Of a DNA stretch of 62,467 nucleotides, positions 18,816-27,319 are shown one piece after another. The notes beneath the pieces were generated by a model that saw nothing but the letters and a program-made list of their open reading frames with translations, ran no database searches and had not been told where the DNA came from. How positions within the stretch are numbered: the first letter of the stretch is position 1; the number at the start of each line of letters is the position of its first letter. The stretch is taken from positions 1-62,467 of the forward strand of contig JAJDDQ010000015.1 of NCBI GenBank assembly GCA_029260215.1. The letters run 5' to 3'. The translations under genes and the position numbers were made by a program. The DNA is from Phycisphaerae bacterium (lineage in GTDB: Bacteria > Planctomycetota > Phycisphaerae > UBA1845).

Positions 18816-18839
18816 CATCGGGCGAAGTCGTGCTATACT
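18812..18839 (+). promoter_or_regulatory. Strong sigma-70-type promoter for the Hsp70/vWA/TraG-like operon
   Basis: TTGACA at 18812-18817 and TATACT at 18834-18839 are separated by 16 bases, close to consensus. Transcription would begin near 18846, about 200 bases before the first coding start. Confidence 0.65.
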
Positions 18840-19044
18840 CCTACTGACGCGGCCCTGCAATCCGCGAGGGCCGGTCGTTCGGCATGAGCCGCGACTATCT
18901 TCGGTGGTGCCGTTCTAGGCTGAAAACCCGATTCCAGGACGTGGCCGTTGCGGCGAGCGCGGATGGTCTGCGCTTGCCACGGCACTGGGCGGCAATCTGG
19001 GAGGCGGCGATGCACGCGGCGTACTTTCAGAAGGAGACTTCATC
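18840..19044 (+). other. Leader of the chaperone/coupling operon with a hairpin
   Basis: This is the untranslated leader after the promoter. CGGCCCT (18850-18856) pairs with AGGGCCG (18867-18873) around a 10-base loop right at the predicted transcript start. No T-run follows, so it may stabilise the 5' end or bind a regulator rather than terminate. No gene was recognised in the remainder. Confidence 0.4.
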
Positions 19045-19194
19045 ATGTCGTTTGCGATTCCAGACAAAATGAGAGGTGCGTTGGATGATCTGACCATTTC
19101 GCCGCCGTCCGAATGTGCCCACCAGGCCGGGCAACTCGCCCAATCCACACTCAGGCCGGCAATGCCAACGGCGCTTGAAGGGAGGCGAGTATGA
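19045..19194 (+). CDS. 49-residue protein opening the Hsp70/vWA/TraG-like operon
   Basis: A short gene with a clear AAGGAG ribosome site 8 bases before its ATG. The protein begins MSFAIPDKMRGALDDL, continues with Pro/Ala/Gln-rich sequence and ends EGRRV. Its stop overlaps the ATG of the GrpE-like gene (ATGA), a hallmark of a real coupled gene. There is no signal peptide or membrane segment. No family was recognised; it could be a small adaptor or a leader peptide whose translation controls the downstream genes. Confidence 0.6.
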   Translation: MSFAIPDKMRGALDDLTISPPSECAHQAGQLAQSTLRPAMPTALEGRRV

Positions 19195-20009
19195 ACGCGA
19201 ACGACCAGCCTCCGTTCATGGATGGTGCGGCGTCATCGGACAAACCTGGTGGCGAAGATGCTCGAACGCCCAAACCGACCACCAGAAACGGCGAGCCGTC
19301 GTGTGCAGACCTGCACGAGTCACCGTCCTCAAGTACGCCCACCGTTGAAAGCTGGCGCGAATGTACAGACGAGCACTACGTAGTCCGAAGGAATGGCCAG
19401 CAATTCTTCGGTTGGGTCAATCTAGTGGATGTACTGCGCTCTGTGGCCAACGAAGCCCAGGCGGGATACTCATCGGCAGCAATTACCATCATCGAGTACC
19501 ACCCGGGTCGCACACCTCCAAGTGAGGACTCGCTCCTAACGCAGTTCAGAAAGATCGAAGAGCAGCTCGGGGCCATAGGCGAACGGCAGAAACGCGTCAT
19601 TGAGCCGCTCGCCGAGCAGAACGCGTCGCTTCGTAATGACGAAATCGACAGCAGGTTTGTGCGTCCGTTGCTAGAAGCCGTGATTCAGACACTCGATCGG
19701 CTCGATGACGAGTTGATTGGTTGCTGTGAAATGGACGACGCACTCAGGAACGGCCGAGAGTCCGACCGAGAGGAGTACCTCCAGCTTCTACGGCGGTTCG
19801 GAGTGAGGCTCATTCGTGCGATTCGCGGTGATCCGTTCAACCCCAAGTACCACAAAGTGAGTTCACGTCGCATCTCAGATTCCCCTGCGAAGATCGGCCG
19901 CGTCCGCCATGCACGGCGACCAGGATACATCCGCGAGTGTGACGGTGCGGTAATCAGAGGAGCGTGGGTCGAGGTGTACGTTGAGGCGAACGGCGCGGCC
20001 CGTGAGTAA
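19191..20009 (+). CDS. GrpE-like nucleotide-exchange factor
   Basis: A 272-aa protein with a disordered Pro/Thr/Ser N-terminus of about 50 residues, a middle domain around EHYVVRRNGQQFFGWVN, a long helix (about 115-150, QFRKIEEQLGAIGERQKRV) and a four-helix-like segment. It ends in a strand-rich tail, DPFNPKYHKVSSRR ... GAVIRGAWVEVYV, that matches the GrpE beta-domain pattern. GrpE drives ADP release from Hsp70. The next gene encodes an Hsp70, which supports the call. The protein is longer than housekeeping GrpE (about 190 aa) and divergent, so it is probably dedicated to this operon. The start has GGGAGG a few bases upstream and overlaps the previous stop. Confidence 0.65.
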   Translation: MNANDQPPFMDGAASSDKPGGEDARTPKPTTRNGEPSCADLHESPSSSTPTVESWRECTDEHYVVRRNGQQFFGWVNLVDVLRSVANEAQAGYSSAAITIIEYHPGRTPPSEDSLLTQFRKIEEQLGAIGERQKRVIEPLAEQNASLRNDEIDSRFVRPLLEAVIQTLDRLDDELIGCCEMDDALRNGRESDREEYLQLLRRFGVRLIRAIRGDPFNPKYHKVSSRRISDSPAKIGRVRHARRPGYIRECDGAVIRGAWVEVYVEANGAARE

Positions 20010-20029
20010 CCGGAAGGAAAGGAATCGCT

Positions 20030-21544
20030 ATGCCTAATGGTGAGTGTGTCAATGGTCAGGGTCCTATTCTCGCGATTGACCTCGGAACTGACGGAATCAA
20101 GGCGGCCATTTGTGGCCCCTCCGGACTTGCTGAGACCATCCGAAGTGATCACGGCGCAAGAAGGACCAACAGCGCTTTGTGCTTTGCTGCGGACGGGAGC
20201 GTCGTACTCGGTGAGGAAGCGAGTGAACAGGCGCAAGTGTCCCCCGAAGATGTTGCGGTGGAATGGAAGATGGAGCTGGCGAACCAGGCCAAGCGCTTCA
20301 TCAGGAACACGATGAACGCGGAAGAAATCGCCACGTTGGCAATCAAAATAATCGTTGAACGAGCCGAGAAACAGACTGGCCAGAAGATCAGCCGCTTGGT
20401 CCTGACGATCCCGGCGAACTTCCCAGATCAGGGTAGGGCCGCAGCGATTCGAGCGGCCGAGGCCGGCGGATTCGAAGTTGTTCAGGTGATCACTGAGCCG
20501 GGAGCCGTAGGTTTGGCATATTGTGTCAAGAAGCAGGTGGAATGCATCATCTGTGTCGATGTCGGCGCTGGCACGACCGATGTCTCGGTGCTGGAGGTTG
20601 AGAACGGCATCGCCGCAGTGAAAGCAACGGGCGGCGTGGCAAGGCTTGGCGGGCGAGATTTTACTGCCGCGGTTGTTGATCTTCTCATCGAGAAGATGAG
20701 CGCGGATACCGGGAAAAGCATCACGCGAGAGTCATTCACGCCCGAGCAGGTGGCCGAACTGGAAGCGAAAGCTGAGAAAGCCAAGATTGCGCTTGGGATG
20801 CAGCCCGCCACGAAAGTCGCCCTTCGCGTAAACAACGACACAAAGCTCGTTGAGATCACGCAGGAGGAATTTGAGCGAGCAACCCAAGCGTTCACCAAGC
20901 AAATCTTGGCATGCGTCGATCAGGTTAAGACGGATGCCCAGAAGGAATGGGGCGACTTCGACATGCTGGCCGTGGCAGGCGGCGCTTGCGAAAGCCCCAG
21001 GGTCCAATTGACGATCGCCGATCACACGGGCCTCGTCGCCAAAGCCGAAATCGACCCGGCCATCGTCGTGTCCCATGGGGCAGCTCTTCACGCGCACAAC
21101 TTGCTTATTGCCGAGGGTGCAGGCAAGGTCATTCCGAATCGCCCCGTTCTCCAAGAAGCGACTGGCCACGACATTGGAGTTGCTGTCGAAGACGAAACGA
21201 AGGACGAACGTCCGCTCGCTTGCGATGTTGTCGTTCCGAAGAACAAGCCGGTTCCGGGTGAGTTTTCTACCGAATATCGTCTCTTGAGCGAGACTGCTAC
21301 CGAAGCGTTTATCGAGATCCTGCAAGGTCCGCAAGATGCACCGATCGACAAGTGCAGCAAGATCGGCGTCATTCACTTGCAGGGGCTCCCCCGCGAAACG
21401 CTGCGGACATACCGCATCGTTGTCATCTTCAAGTTCGACAACAACACGCTGTGCGAAGCAACCGCGCGCGACAAGATCAGCGGAATCTCCCAAACAGTGA
21501 GCGTGAAGCTCACCCACCAAAAGGATCAAGGAGAGACGAAATGA
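20030..21544 (+). CDS. Hsp70 family chaperone, short form without lid
   Basis: A 504-aa DnaK relative. The ATPase domain shows phosphate-1 DLGTDGIK (17-24), phosphate-2 DVGAGTTD (177-184) and the adenosine motif AVAGGACESPRV (about 314-325). Residues 390-504 keep a beta-rich substrate-binding part beginning ATGHDIGVAV. The helical lid of DnaK (about 100 residues) is missing, and no DnaJ gene is nearby. The preceding gene encodes a GrpE-like protein and the following vWA gene overlaps its stop (ATGA), so it is a dedicated chaperone of this operon rather than the housekeeping dnaK. Its role may be assembling or switching the vWA or coupling-ATPase proteins (inference). Confidence 0.88.
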   Translation: MPNGECVNGQGPILAIDLGTDGIKAAICGPSGLAETIRSDHGARRTNSALCFAADGSVVLGEEASEQAQVSPEDVAVEWKMELANQAKRFIRNTMNAEEIATLAIKIIVERAEKQTGQKISRLVLTIPANFPDQGRAAAIRAAEAGGFEVVQVITEPGAVGLAYCVKKQVECIICVDVGAGTTDVSVLEVENGIAAVKATGGVARLGGRDFTAAVVDLLIEKMSADTGKSITRESFTPEQVAELEAKAEKAKIALGMQPATKVALRVNNDTKLVEITQEEFERATQAFTKQILACVDQVKTDAQKEWGDFDMLAVAGGACESPRVQLTIADHTGLVAKAEIDPAIVVSHGAALHAHNLLIAEGAGKVIPNRPVLQEATGHDIGVAVEDETKDERPLACDVVVPKNKPVPGEFSTEYRLLSETATEAFIEILQGPQDAPIDKCSKIGVIHLQGLPRETLRTYRIVVIFKFDNNTLCEATARDKISGISQTVSVKLTHQKDQGETK

Positions 21545-22185
21545 TCAAACGCATCTTGTCATGCCTACCCGAGCGGTTCGGCAGACAGCTTCCATCAACG
21601 AACCACTTCTGCGATACGTCCGGCTGTGACAGTGTGCTGCTGCTCGACAGCAGTGGTTCAATGGGGCAGCCCATGGGAACCGGATCACGCCTAGACGCAG
21701 GCATGGCAGCCGCCATTGCTTTCGTTGATGAGCGAGCTAGTAATGAGGCAGCTCGGATTGCCGTCGTCGGCTTCCACGACATCGCACTTCCGGTTTGCCC
21801 ACTCACGCCCGCTACAAACAAGCGTACCCTCTACCGGGGCATTCGGTCACTCAAACCTAGCAATCGAACGAACATGACGGCAGGTCTTCTTGCAGCGGAA
21901 CAAGCACTCGCTTGTAGCGATGAGTACCGACGGAACCGAGAGATAGTGTTCCTCACCGACGGATACAACAAAAGTTGTTGTCCGCTCGTTGTCGCCGATC
22001 GTCTTAAACAGGCCGGGTGCCGAATCTTCACGGTCGGCATCGGTCCCGCGCCCGCGACGGTAGATGAGGCGCTGCTGACGAAGATCGCGTCCCGGGACAA
22101 CTCCGGACTTCCCTTGTACCGATTCGTCGACGATCGAATCCGGCTGACGCGGCACTTCAGGCGCGTCGCACGGATCGTGCGGTAG
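21541..22185 (+). CDS. von Willebrand factor A domain protein
   Basis: A 214-aa protein that is nearly all one vWA domain. The metal-ion site is complete: DSSGS at 36-40, a Thr in the NRTNMTAGLL loop, and the Asp of FLTDGYN. Such domains bind partner proteins through Mg2+. There is no signal peptide, so it should be cytoplasmic. ATG at 21541 has AAGGAG 7 bases upstream and overlaps the hsp70 stop (ATGA); a longer frame from 21352 would lie inside hsp70 and is rejected. It sits between an Hsp70 and a membrane ATPase and could be the adaptor that recruits one to the other. Confidence 0.88.
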   Translation: MIKRILSCLPERFGRQLPSTNHFCDTSGCDSVLLLDSSGSMGQPMGTGSRLDAGMAAAIAFVDERASNEAARIAVVGFHDIALPVCPLTPATNKRTLYRGIRSLKPSNRTNMTAGLLAAEQALACSDEYRRNREIVFLTDGYNKSCCPLVVADRLKQAGCRIFTVGIGPAPATVDEALLTKIASRDNSGLPLYRFVDDRIRLTRHFRRVARIVR

Positions 22186-22209
22186 GAAACCCAACCAAGG
22201 AGCGCCTTC

Positions 22210-24552
22210 GTGCCAGATTCCGAAGAAATGTTGTTTCCGTGTACCGTGTTGGCCAACACAAGGGACGCCGCCATTCGGAGCGTTCATGTGGAGGCGGCCG
22301 TGGCTGCGTTAGTGTTGAATGCCATACTGCTACCCCTCACCATCGCGACATTTGGCATTGGGACGATTGCCGCGTTGGCGCTATTGGTCGGCTACCTCTA
22401 CAGGGCATCTGCAGAGAACCGATTGATGGAATTCGATCGACGTAGGCAATGGCACGCGGGATTCGAGGCGCCGGCGGACGCAGTCGAACCGCTCGGACCA
22501 CCCAAGTTGGCAACAGCGCTCCTGCTGGCAACGGCAGTGCCGTTCATTGGCACCCTCATAGCAGGCTATATCCTGAAGCGACGCTTCCGGGAGCACTCGC
22601 GCGAAATCGATGTAGATTTTCGCGAGATTCTGCGCAGGCATAATGGAATCCTCTTTGTGTTTCTGGCGTACCCGGACAATCGCTTCCGCGCGACCGCTGG
22701 CACCGCCGCCATGTGGCTTCCCGGCGACTCGATGAGTTCACGCGAGGGTCACGTCATTGGATTGCTCCTACCGTTCTACGCAGCTGTCGTCGTGCCAGTC
22801 GTGGTTCTTATGCCGATCGCACCGATCCTGGCGGCTGTCGTCGGCGTGCTGGCCATCCCTTTGCCCAGGCTCACGCTTACGGCGCTTACGATGCATTCGC
22901 TTGCAAAACTCCATGGGGCACTTCGCCCCACGCTTCCTGCATCCGACACAGAATGGAGTGAAGCAGTTAGCCGCGTTGCCACCTCCAAATACCAAGCCAA
23001 CGGCGTGGCACTGGCACGACACTTCTTCCTTGGCTGGGTGATTCCAAGTTTCGCGGAAGCGTGGCATCCATTCCGGAAAATACTCAACCATGAGCTGCCT
23101 TGCCCCACGCCCGCACTCGTCCATGAAAGCGTGCTTGATGGACACCTTAGCTTCACCGGCCCCGCGCAGTCTGGCAAGACCAGCAACGGAGCAAGCGGGC
23201 TAATGACGCAGTTTATCAGGGGGCACATCCGTCCAGTCACAGATGACAACGGGACGCCGCGATATGACCGCAAAGGCGAAGCCATTTGGACGCGGTCAGA
23301 TCCCTCTTCGATCTTGGCCATCGACCTCAAAGGTGACTTGGCACTGTTTAATACAATGCGCGAGGAGTGCGTGCTCCGTGGCCAGACGTTCCGATTCTTT
23401 ACGGCTGAGCAAGGCAAGGCGAGCAGCTTCTTCAACCCAATCACGAATCTGCAAGCTGTATCACGTCCCCCGATCGAGTTTTGCGAAATCTCGCTCAACA
23501 TGCTTGACCTCTACCATGGCATGTTCTACGGCGGCGGGTACTACAGCGAGCAGTCTCGCAACCTCTTGCTAAAGACGCTTAAGTCGGCACGCCAGGCTCC
23601 CACGTCGTGGGAAGAACTTTACGAGTTGCTCACCGATACGCTCGATCGTCGGGAACACCGAGACGTCTTCGAGCTCTTGGGTCGGATTTTCGCCTTGGCG
23701 CAATATCCCGTCCTGGGGCCCGCACCGGCCGGTATCGACACGATCCACATGCCGACTGTGATCGAGAACAACGAATGCGTGTACATGTGGCTTCCGGCTT
23801 TGGAAAGCGCGATGAGCGTCGTGTCGATCGCCAAAATGGGTCTCTTCTGTTTCTTGGATGCGGCGCGCAAGTGGAACAACAGCGGCCGCGAAAGAAAACA
23901 TTCCTACCTCATGCTCGACGAAGGGCAGGTCATTTGTGGTTCGAATACGGAACGTGTGTGCCAGCAGGCCTCCGGGGCCAGGGTCCGGATGATCCTAAGC
24001 AACCAGTCGCTGGCAAACCTCGATACTCGCGACGCGCCCAACTTGAGCAAGACCATCTGGACGAACACTCGGGTCAAGCAGACCTTCGGATTGCTCGATT
24101 CTCGCGAGCGCCGGGATTGGATCGATCTGTCGGGTGAGGACATCGGCACGTTGCCAAATGGCGAGAATCAAGGATGCAGCACGCCCGGCCGCGCAGTTGT
24201 GCATCCACGCCTCAACCAGAATGCAATCAGCGAAGTGAACAACACAGCAGGTCAGTCGCTCCTGTACGTGAACGGGGACACGGGGCTGTCGCGATTCGAG
24301 TGCATCCCGCGCCAAGTGTGGTGCCCGTACCCGATGACCTATTCCGAGTACCTGCGACGCTCGCAGACGCCTTGGCCGACACAATCCGAGCCCCAGGTCC
24401 AGGACGGGAAAGTCGAAGCAACCGTAGTCAACACGCAGGCGCCAGAAGAGGTCCAGCAGCAGGCCGACAGCAAGTACACCGCGCTGGAGCAGCTCTTTCG
24501 GGACGTGGCCAGGCAATCGAACCGAGGAGGGTCGATTCGGCTGGGCGAATGA
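22210..24552 (+). CDS. VirD4/TraG/TraD-like membrane coupling ATPase
   Basis: A 780-aa protein. Four or more hydrophobic segments (about 30-65, 100-122 and 180-225) anchor it in the membrane. A RecA-like motor domain follows with Walker A GPAQSGKTS (317-325), ILAIDLKGDLALF, Walker B SYLMLDEGQ (about 569-577) and a MILSNQSL segment, as in type IV coupling proteins of the TraG/VirD4 group. The tail of about 60 residues is Gln/Glu-rich. Such ATPases pump DNA or proteins through a type IV channel. No relaxase or channel genes are seen nearby, so this one may be used in a mobilisable element or repurposed. GTG at 22210 has AAGGAG 7 bases upstream. Confidence 0.82.
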   Translation: MPDSEEMLFPCTVLANTRDAAIRSVHVEAAVAALVLNAILLPLTIATFGIGTIAALALLVGYLYRASAENRLMEFDRRRQWHAGFEAPADAVEPLGPPKLATALLLATAVPFIGTLIAGYILKRRFREHSREIDVDFREILRRHNGILFVFLAYPDNRFRATAGTAAMWLPGDSMSSREGHVIGLLLPFYAAVVVPVVVLMPIAPILAAVVGVLAIPLPRLTLTALTMHSLAKLHGALRPTLPASDTEWSEAVSRVATSKYQANGVALARHFFLGWVIPSFAEAWHPFRKILNHELPCPTPALVHESVLDGHLSFTGPAQSGKTSNGASGLMTQFIRGHIRPVTDDNGTPRYDRKGEAIWTRSDPSSILAIDLKGDLALFNTMREECVLRGQTFRFFTAEQGKASSFFNPITNLQAVSRPPIEFCEISLNMLDLYHGMFYGGGYYSEQSRNLLLKTLKSARQAPTSWEELYELLTDTLDRREHRDVFELLGRIFALAQYPVLGPAPAGIDTIHMPTVIENNECVYMWLPALESAMSVVSIAKMGLFCFLDAARKWNNSGRERKHSYLMLDEGQVICGSNTERVCQQASGARVRMILSNQSLANLDTRDAPNLSKTIWTNTRVKQTFGLLDSRERRDWIDLSGEDIGTLPNGENQGCSTPGRAVVHPRLNQNAISEVNNTAGQSLLYVNGDTGLSRFECIPRQVWCPYPMTYSEYLRRSQTPWPTQSEPQVQDGKVEATVVNTQAPEEVQQQADSKYTALEQLFRDVARQSNRGGSIRLGE

Positions 24553-24722
24553 TTTTCATCTGACGCAGCAGCCTCTGCGATCTCGCCGCCGTCCGAGACT
24601 AAGCGTTGACGGCCCAGGTGACATGATGCTTCAGGATACTCCATTCAACGGTTTTGATTCCAACAGCGGATATCGCCGCTGCTGGATTGAGAACGTTATG
24701 CATAACTACAATGGAGGAGTTC

Positions 24723-24890
24723 ATGAAGCTATTCACTCTGAAACGGCGAAAGTCGGACCCGACGACAATCGTCGTATACCTGGAATTGGGGCACGCTCTT
24801 CGCGCAGTTGCCGAACATGTCATTTGGTATGGTTCGTGGGTGCTCCTCGGATTTGCGTTGCACCACGCCCTTATCGCCTTGACAGGTTGA
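24723..24890 (+). CDS. Small single-pass membrane protein
   Basis: A 55-residue protein, basic at the start (MKLFTLKRRKSD), with a hydrophobic C-terminal half (VIWYGSWVLLGFALHHALIAL) that should form one membrane helix. GGAGGAG stands 3 bases before the ATG at 24723, and a longer frame from 24654 lacks support. It is last in the operon after the TraG-like ATPase gene and just before a strong terminator, so it may be a membrane partner of that ATPase. A small hairpin, CAGCGG(N6)CCGCTG, lies in the 170-base gap before it. Confidence 0.55.
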   Translation: MKLFTLKRRKSDPTTIVVYLELGHALRAVAEHVIWYGSWVLLGFALHHALIALTG

Positions 24891-24921
24891 GAGCGCGGAC
24901 TGCAGGTCGTCAGTTACGGCC

Positions 24922-24954
24922 CTGCCCTCGGTTTCCGACCGAGGGCAGTCTTTC
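24922..24954 (+). terminator. Rho-independent terminator
   Basis: CTGCCCTCGGT (24922-24932) pairs perfectly with ACCGAGGGCAG (24938-24948) around TTCCG, an 11-base-pair stem followed by TCTTTC. It closes the operon that starts at 18812. Confidence 0.85.
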
Positions 24955-25377
24955 ATCCAGTAAGCCACGGCACAGCCAGCCATCCAGTCGCGAGGCCGAT
25001 CGCCGCCACAAGCAGGCGCGCGTGAAGGCGATACGCCTCCGATCTCCAGGCAACCGTGAGCAGGTAGAGAAAATGCTTCATGGCTCGAAAATAGCACGGG
25101 GCATGGGCCGGTGGCAACGGAAGAATGGCTTTTTTCGTCGGACGGCTGCAACGACGCAAAACCATGCAGCCAAAACGATCACGCTTGCGTGCCTGCAACA
25201 TCACCTTGTCGGTTGAAGTTGCGGCGCATGCATGCGGCGCTTTGCACTTCAACGGAACGGACCATTCAGCGTGAATGGGAGAACAGACAAGAACGGTTGA
25301 TGCAAGTGCAAAGCGTTGATCACCGGCGTTGGTCTTCTCAGACGTGAGGAGGCCAATGCCTTATTTGCGGAGATTGG
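24955..25377. other. Intergenic region, possible 42-aa minus-strand membrane peptide
   Basis: Most of this stretch shows nothing recognisable. On the minus strand, 25081 down to 24953 reads as a 42-residue peptide starting MKHFLYLLTVAWR, with a hydrophobic C-terminal helix, converging on the terminator at 24922. It has no good ribosome site, so it is only a possibility. A GAGGAGG at about 25348 lies before a 23-codon frame that runs into the next gene and may help its translation. Confidence 0.25.
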
Positions 25378-26025
25378 ATGTTCGTGGAAACGAAAATCAA
25401 ACATCATGTCGTTCTGACCGGCCGTGATCGGGCGATGCTGAGTGCGCTCTCCAACTGCGTGAAGGTATTCAGCGTCGAACAGATCACGGAGACCTGGTGG
25501 CACGTTGGTGGGAACCCGAACCCACGGCTCAAACGGCTCGAAGGCGCCGGATGGATCGAACGCTCTTGGGCGATCGCTTGCGTTTCGCATCGTTCGCCCG
25601 AACCGCTCGCAGCCTGGAGTCCAGGCCACCCCGAACCCGAATGGTCGGCGATCATCGCTTCCTCTTGCGCCCGTTGGAGGACCGACGCCCGAGCGGTGAG
25701 TCTCGTTTCGGTGTCCGAAACCGCTGCGGTGCATTTTGGCGGAGTCGCCCGATACCCGAGATTGAGCGAAGTCTCCCACGATCTCTTTCTTGCGCTGGTG
25801 TTCTTACACATTCGCTCCATCCGCCCCCGCGACGCAAGAGTATGGGTCGGCGAAGGTGCCCTTGCTGCCCAGTCCGGCTGCGCTTCTGCGGTGCCGGACG
25901 CCCTTCTCAGGCGGCCCGGGCGACCGGTTGCGATCGAGGTCGTTGGTGAGTCCTACCGGCCCAGCAAGCTGAGATCTCTTCACGATTACTGCGCCGAACA
26001 GGGATGGGGGTACGAGCTGTGGTAG
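25378..26025 (+). CDS. Replication-relaxation-like winged-helix protein
   Basis: A 215-aa protein. The N-terminus (LTGRDRAMLSALSNCVKVFSVEQITE, then RLKRLEGAGWIER) is a winged helix of the kind found in replication-relaxation proteins of plasmids and integrative elements. The C-terminus (VPDALLRRPG, AIEVVGES, then a Lys-containing helix) looks like the degenerate nuclease fold of that family. It probably binds element DNA during replication or mobilisation. The ATG at 25378 has GGAG 6-7 bases upstream. Its end overlaps the next gene, a second protein of similar design. Confidence 0.55.
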   Translation: MFVETKIKHHVVLTGRDRAMLSALSNCVKVFSVEQITETWWHVGGNPNPRLKRLEGAGWIERSWAIACVSHRSPEPLAAWSPGHPEPEWSAIIASSCARWRTDARAVSLVSVSETAAVHFGGVARYPRLSEVSHDLFLALVFLHIRSIRPRDARVWVGEGALAAQSGCASAVPDALLRRPGRPVAIEVVGESYRPSKLRSLHDYCAEQGWGYELW

Positions 26026-26756
26026 TCAGTGAAGTGAGTCTCAACATCCTTCAGGCTGTGGGCCTATATAGAATCGCCACCCGTGCGACGATCGGCACGC
26101 TGATTCCGGGCGAACCGGACAAGCGCCTGGGGAGTCTCGTTCGGGACGGGTTTCTGCGCACGATCAAGGGCTTTCCGAGCAACCGCACGCTCTATCAGCT
26201 CACGAAGAAAGGGGCAGCCACTGCCGGCGTATCTGTCGCTCGCTCTCGCAGGATGGGCGGGCAGTCGTTGCAGAAGAACCTGGGCGTCCTCCTGTTCTGC
26301 CATATTCCAGGCGTTGAGCGGCACCGAATCGAGGCTACTCATTTGTCCGCCGTCCTGGGCGACAAGCTGCAGGATCGCGCCTTCTGCCTTTGCCGCGTCA
26401 AGGACCGGACGATTGCGTTCGACTGCTATGTGCCGGGTCCGCACACACCGGTGCCCACGGTACACCGAAGAATCGGAATTCTCCTGAAGGCGACCCGGTC
26501 ATCACCCGCGTTGTCGGAGGCGGTTCGAGACCAGCGTTTCGGTTTCGCCGTCATTACGCATACCGCTCAGCGCCGTAAGGCAATCATGGATGCGGTGCGT
26601 ACCAAGCGGTCCGATGAACCGATGCCGCTCATCAAGCGCGTGAGGATCTGGGTAGAGGCCGTTGACGAGCTGGGCGTGTTTTCGGGCACTGCCCAACCTG
26701 ACCTTGGACATGTGTCCAGGGGTGCCCAACAAACGCGGTTACATGAAGCTGGATAA
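26004..26756 (+). CDS. Second replication-relaxation-like protein
   Basis: A protein of about 250 aa whose first 80 residues form a winged helix (VSLNILQAVGLYRIATRATI, then KRLGSLVRDGFLRTIKG, and LYQLTKKGAATAGV). The rest is mixed alpha/beta with no clear catalytic motif and an Arg/Lys-rich late region. Together with the overlapping upstream gene it resembles the DNA-binding replication-relaxation proteins of mobile elements. The start is uncertain: ATG 26004 lies inside the previous gene and GTG 26019 overlaps its stop. About 170 bases follow without a recognisable gene. Confidence 0.5.
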   Translation: MGVRAVVVSEVSLNILQAVGLYRIATRATIGTLIPGEPDKRLGSLVRDGFLRTIKGFPSNRTLYQLTKKGAATAGVSVARSRRMGGQSLQKNLGVLLFCHIPGVERHRIEATHLSAVLGDKLQDRAFCLCRVKDRTIAFDCYVPGPHTPVPTVHRRIGILLKATRSSPALSEAVRDQRFGFAVITHTAQRRKAIMDAVRTKRSDEPMPLIKRVRIWVEAVDELGVFSGTAQPDLGHVSRGAQQTRLHEAG

Positions 26757-26929
26757 CGAGTTACGGAGCTCAACAGGGATGAACCGAAGTCAGGTCGATA
26801 GCAAGGCGATTCGTCCACGGAACATGCCCTGTTTCGTAGCAAACGATGCGCTTTGTCGGCTTGGTTGGAGCTGTCGAACGGCTGATTCGACCGGGTATGT
26901 GAGACACCGGGCGAAACGAGCATGACGAA

Positions 26930-27319
26930 ATGATCGACATCACTTGTGAGCAACTTGTCTCGATTCGCGACATCCCTCGCCATCTCCCGCGACGGCCGAG
27001 TGGGAAGCGCGTCCATATCAGCGCCTGCTACCGGTGGCTCTCGCGTGGGGTCAGTGGCGTCAAACTGGAGGCCATACGGATCGGTGGCACGACCTACACG
27101 TCGGTCGAAGCGCTGCAGCGATTTGCTGAGCGGTTGAGTTCGTCGACGCCGCGCCCGCTCATTGAGCCGGCACCGAGCCTGAGCCGCCAGAAGATGATCG
27201 ATCGGGCCGCACGTGAGCTTGAAAAATCACTGAACCCATCTCGCTCTGGGCCAAACGGCACCAGCCGGCGTCAGTCGGAGTCAGCGAGAGCAGTCAATCC
27301 TCAAGGAGAGAATTCATGA
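26930..27319 (+). CDS. DUF1580 domain protein
   Basis: A 129-aa protein with the Planctomycete DUF1580 pattern: RDIPRHLPRRPSGKRVHISA, YRWLSRGVSGVKLEAIRIGG, then TYTSVEALQRFAERL. The fold is a helix-turn-helix like that of excisionases, so DNA binding is expected, perhaps to control element excision or transcription. The C-terminal 50 residues are basic and Ser/Arg-rich. The stop overlaps the next ATG (ATGA), tying it to the small protein downstream. Confidence 0.8.
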   Translation: MIDITCEQLVSIRDIPRHLPRRPSGKRVHISACYRWLSRGVSGVKLEAIRIGGTTYTSVEALQRFAERLSSSTPRPLIEPAPSLSRQKMIDRAARELEKSLNPSRSGPNGTSRRQSESARAVNPQGENS

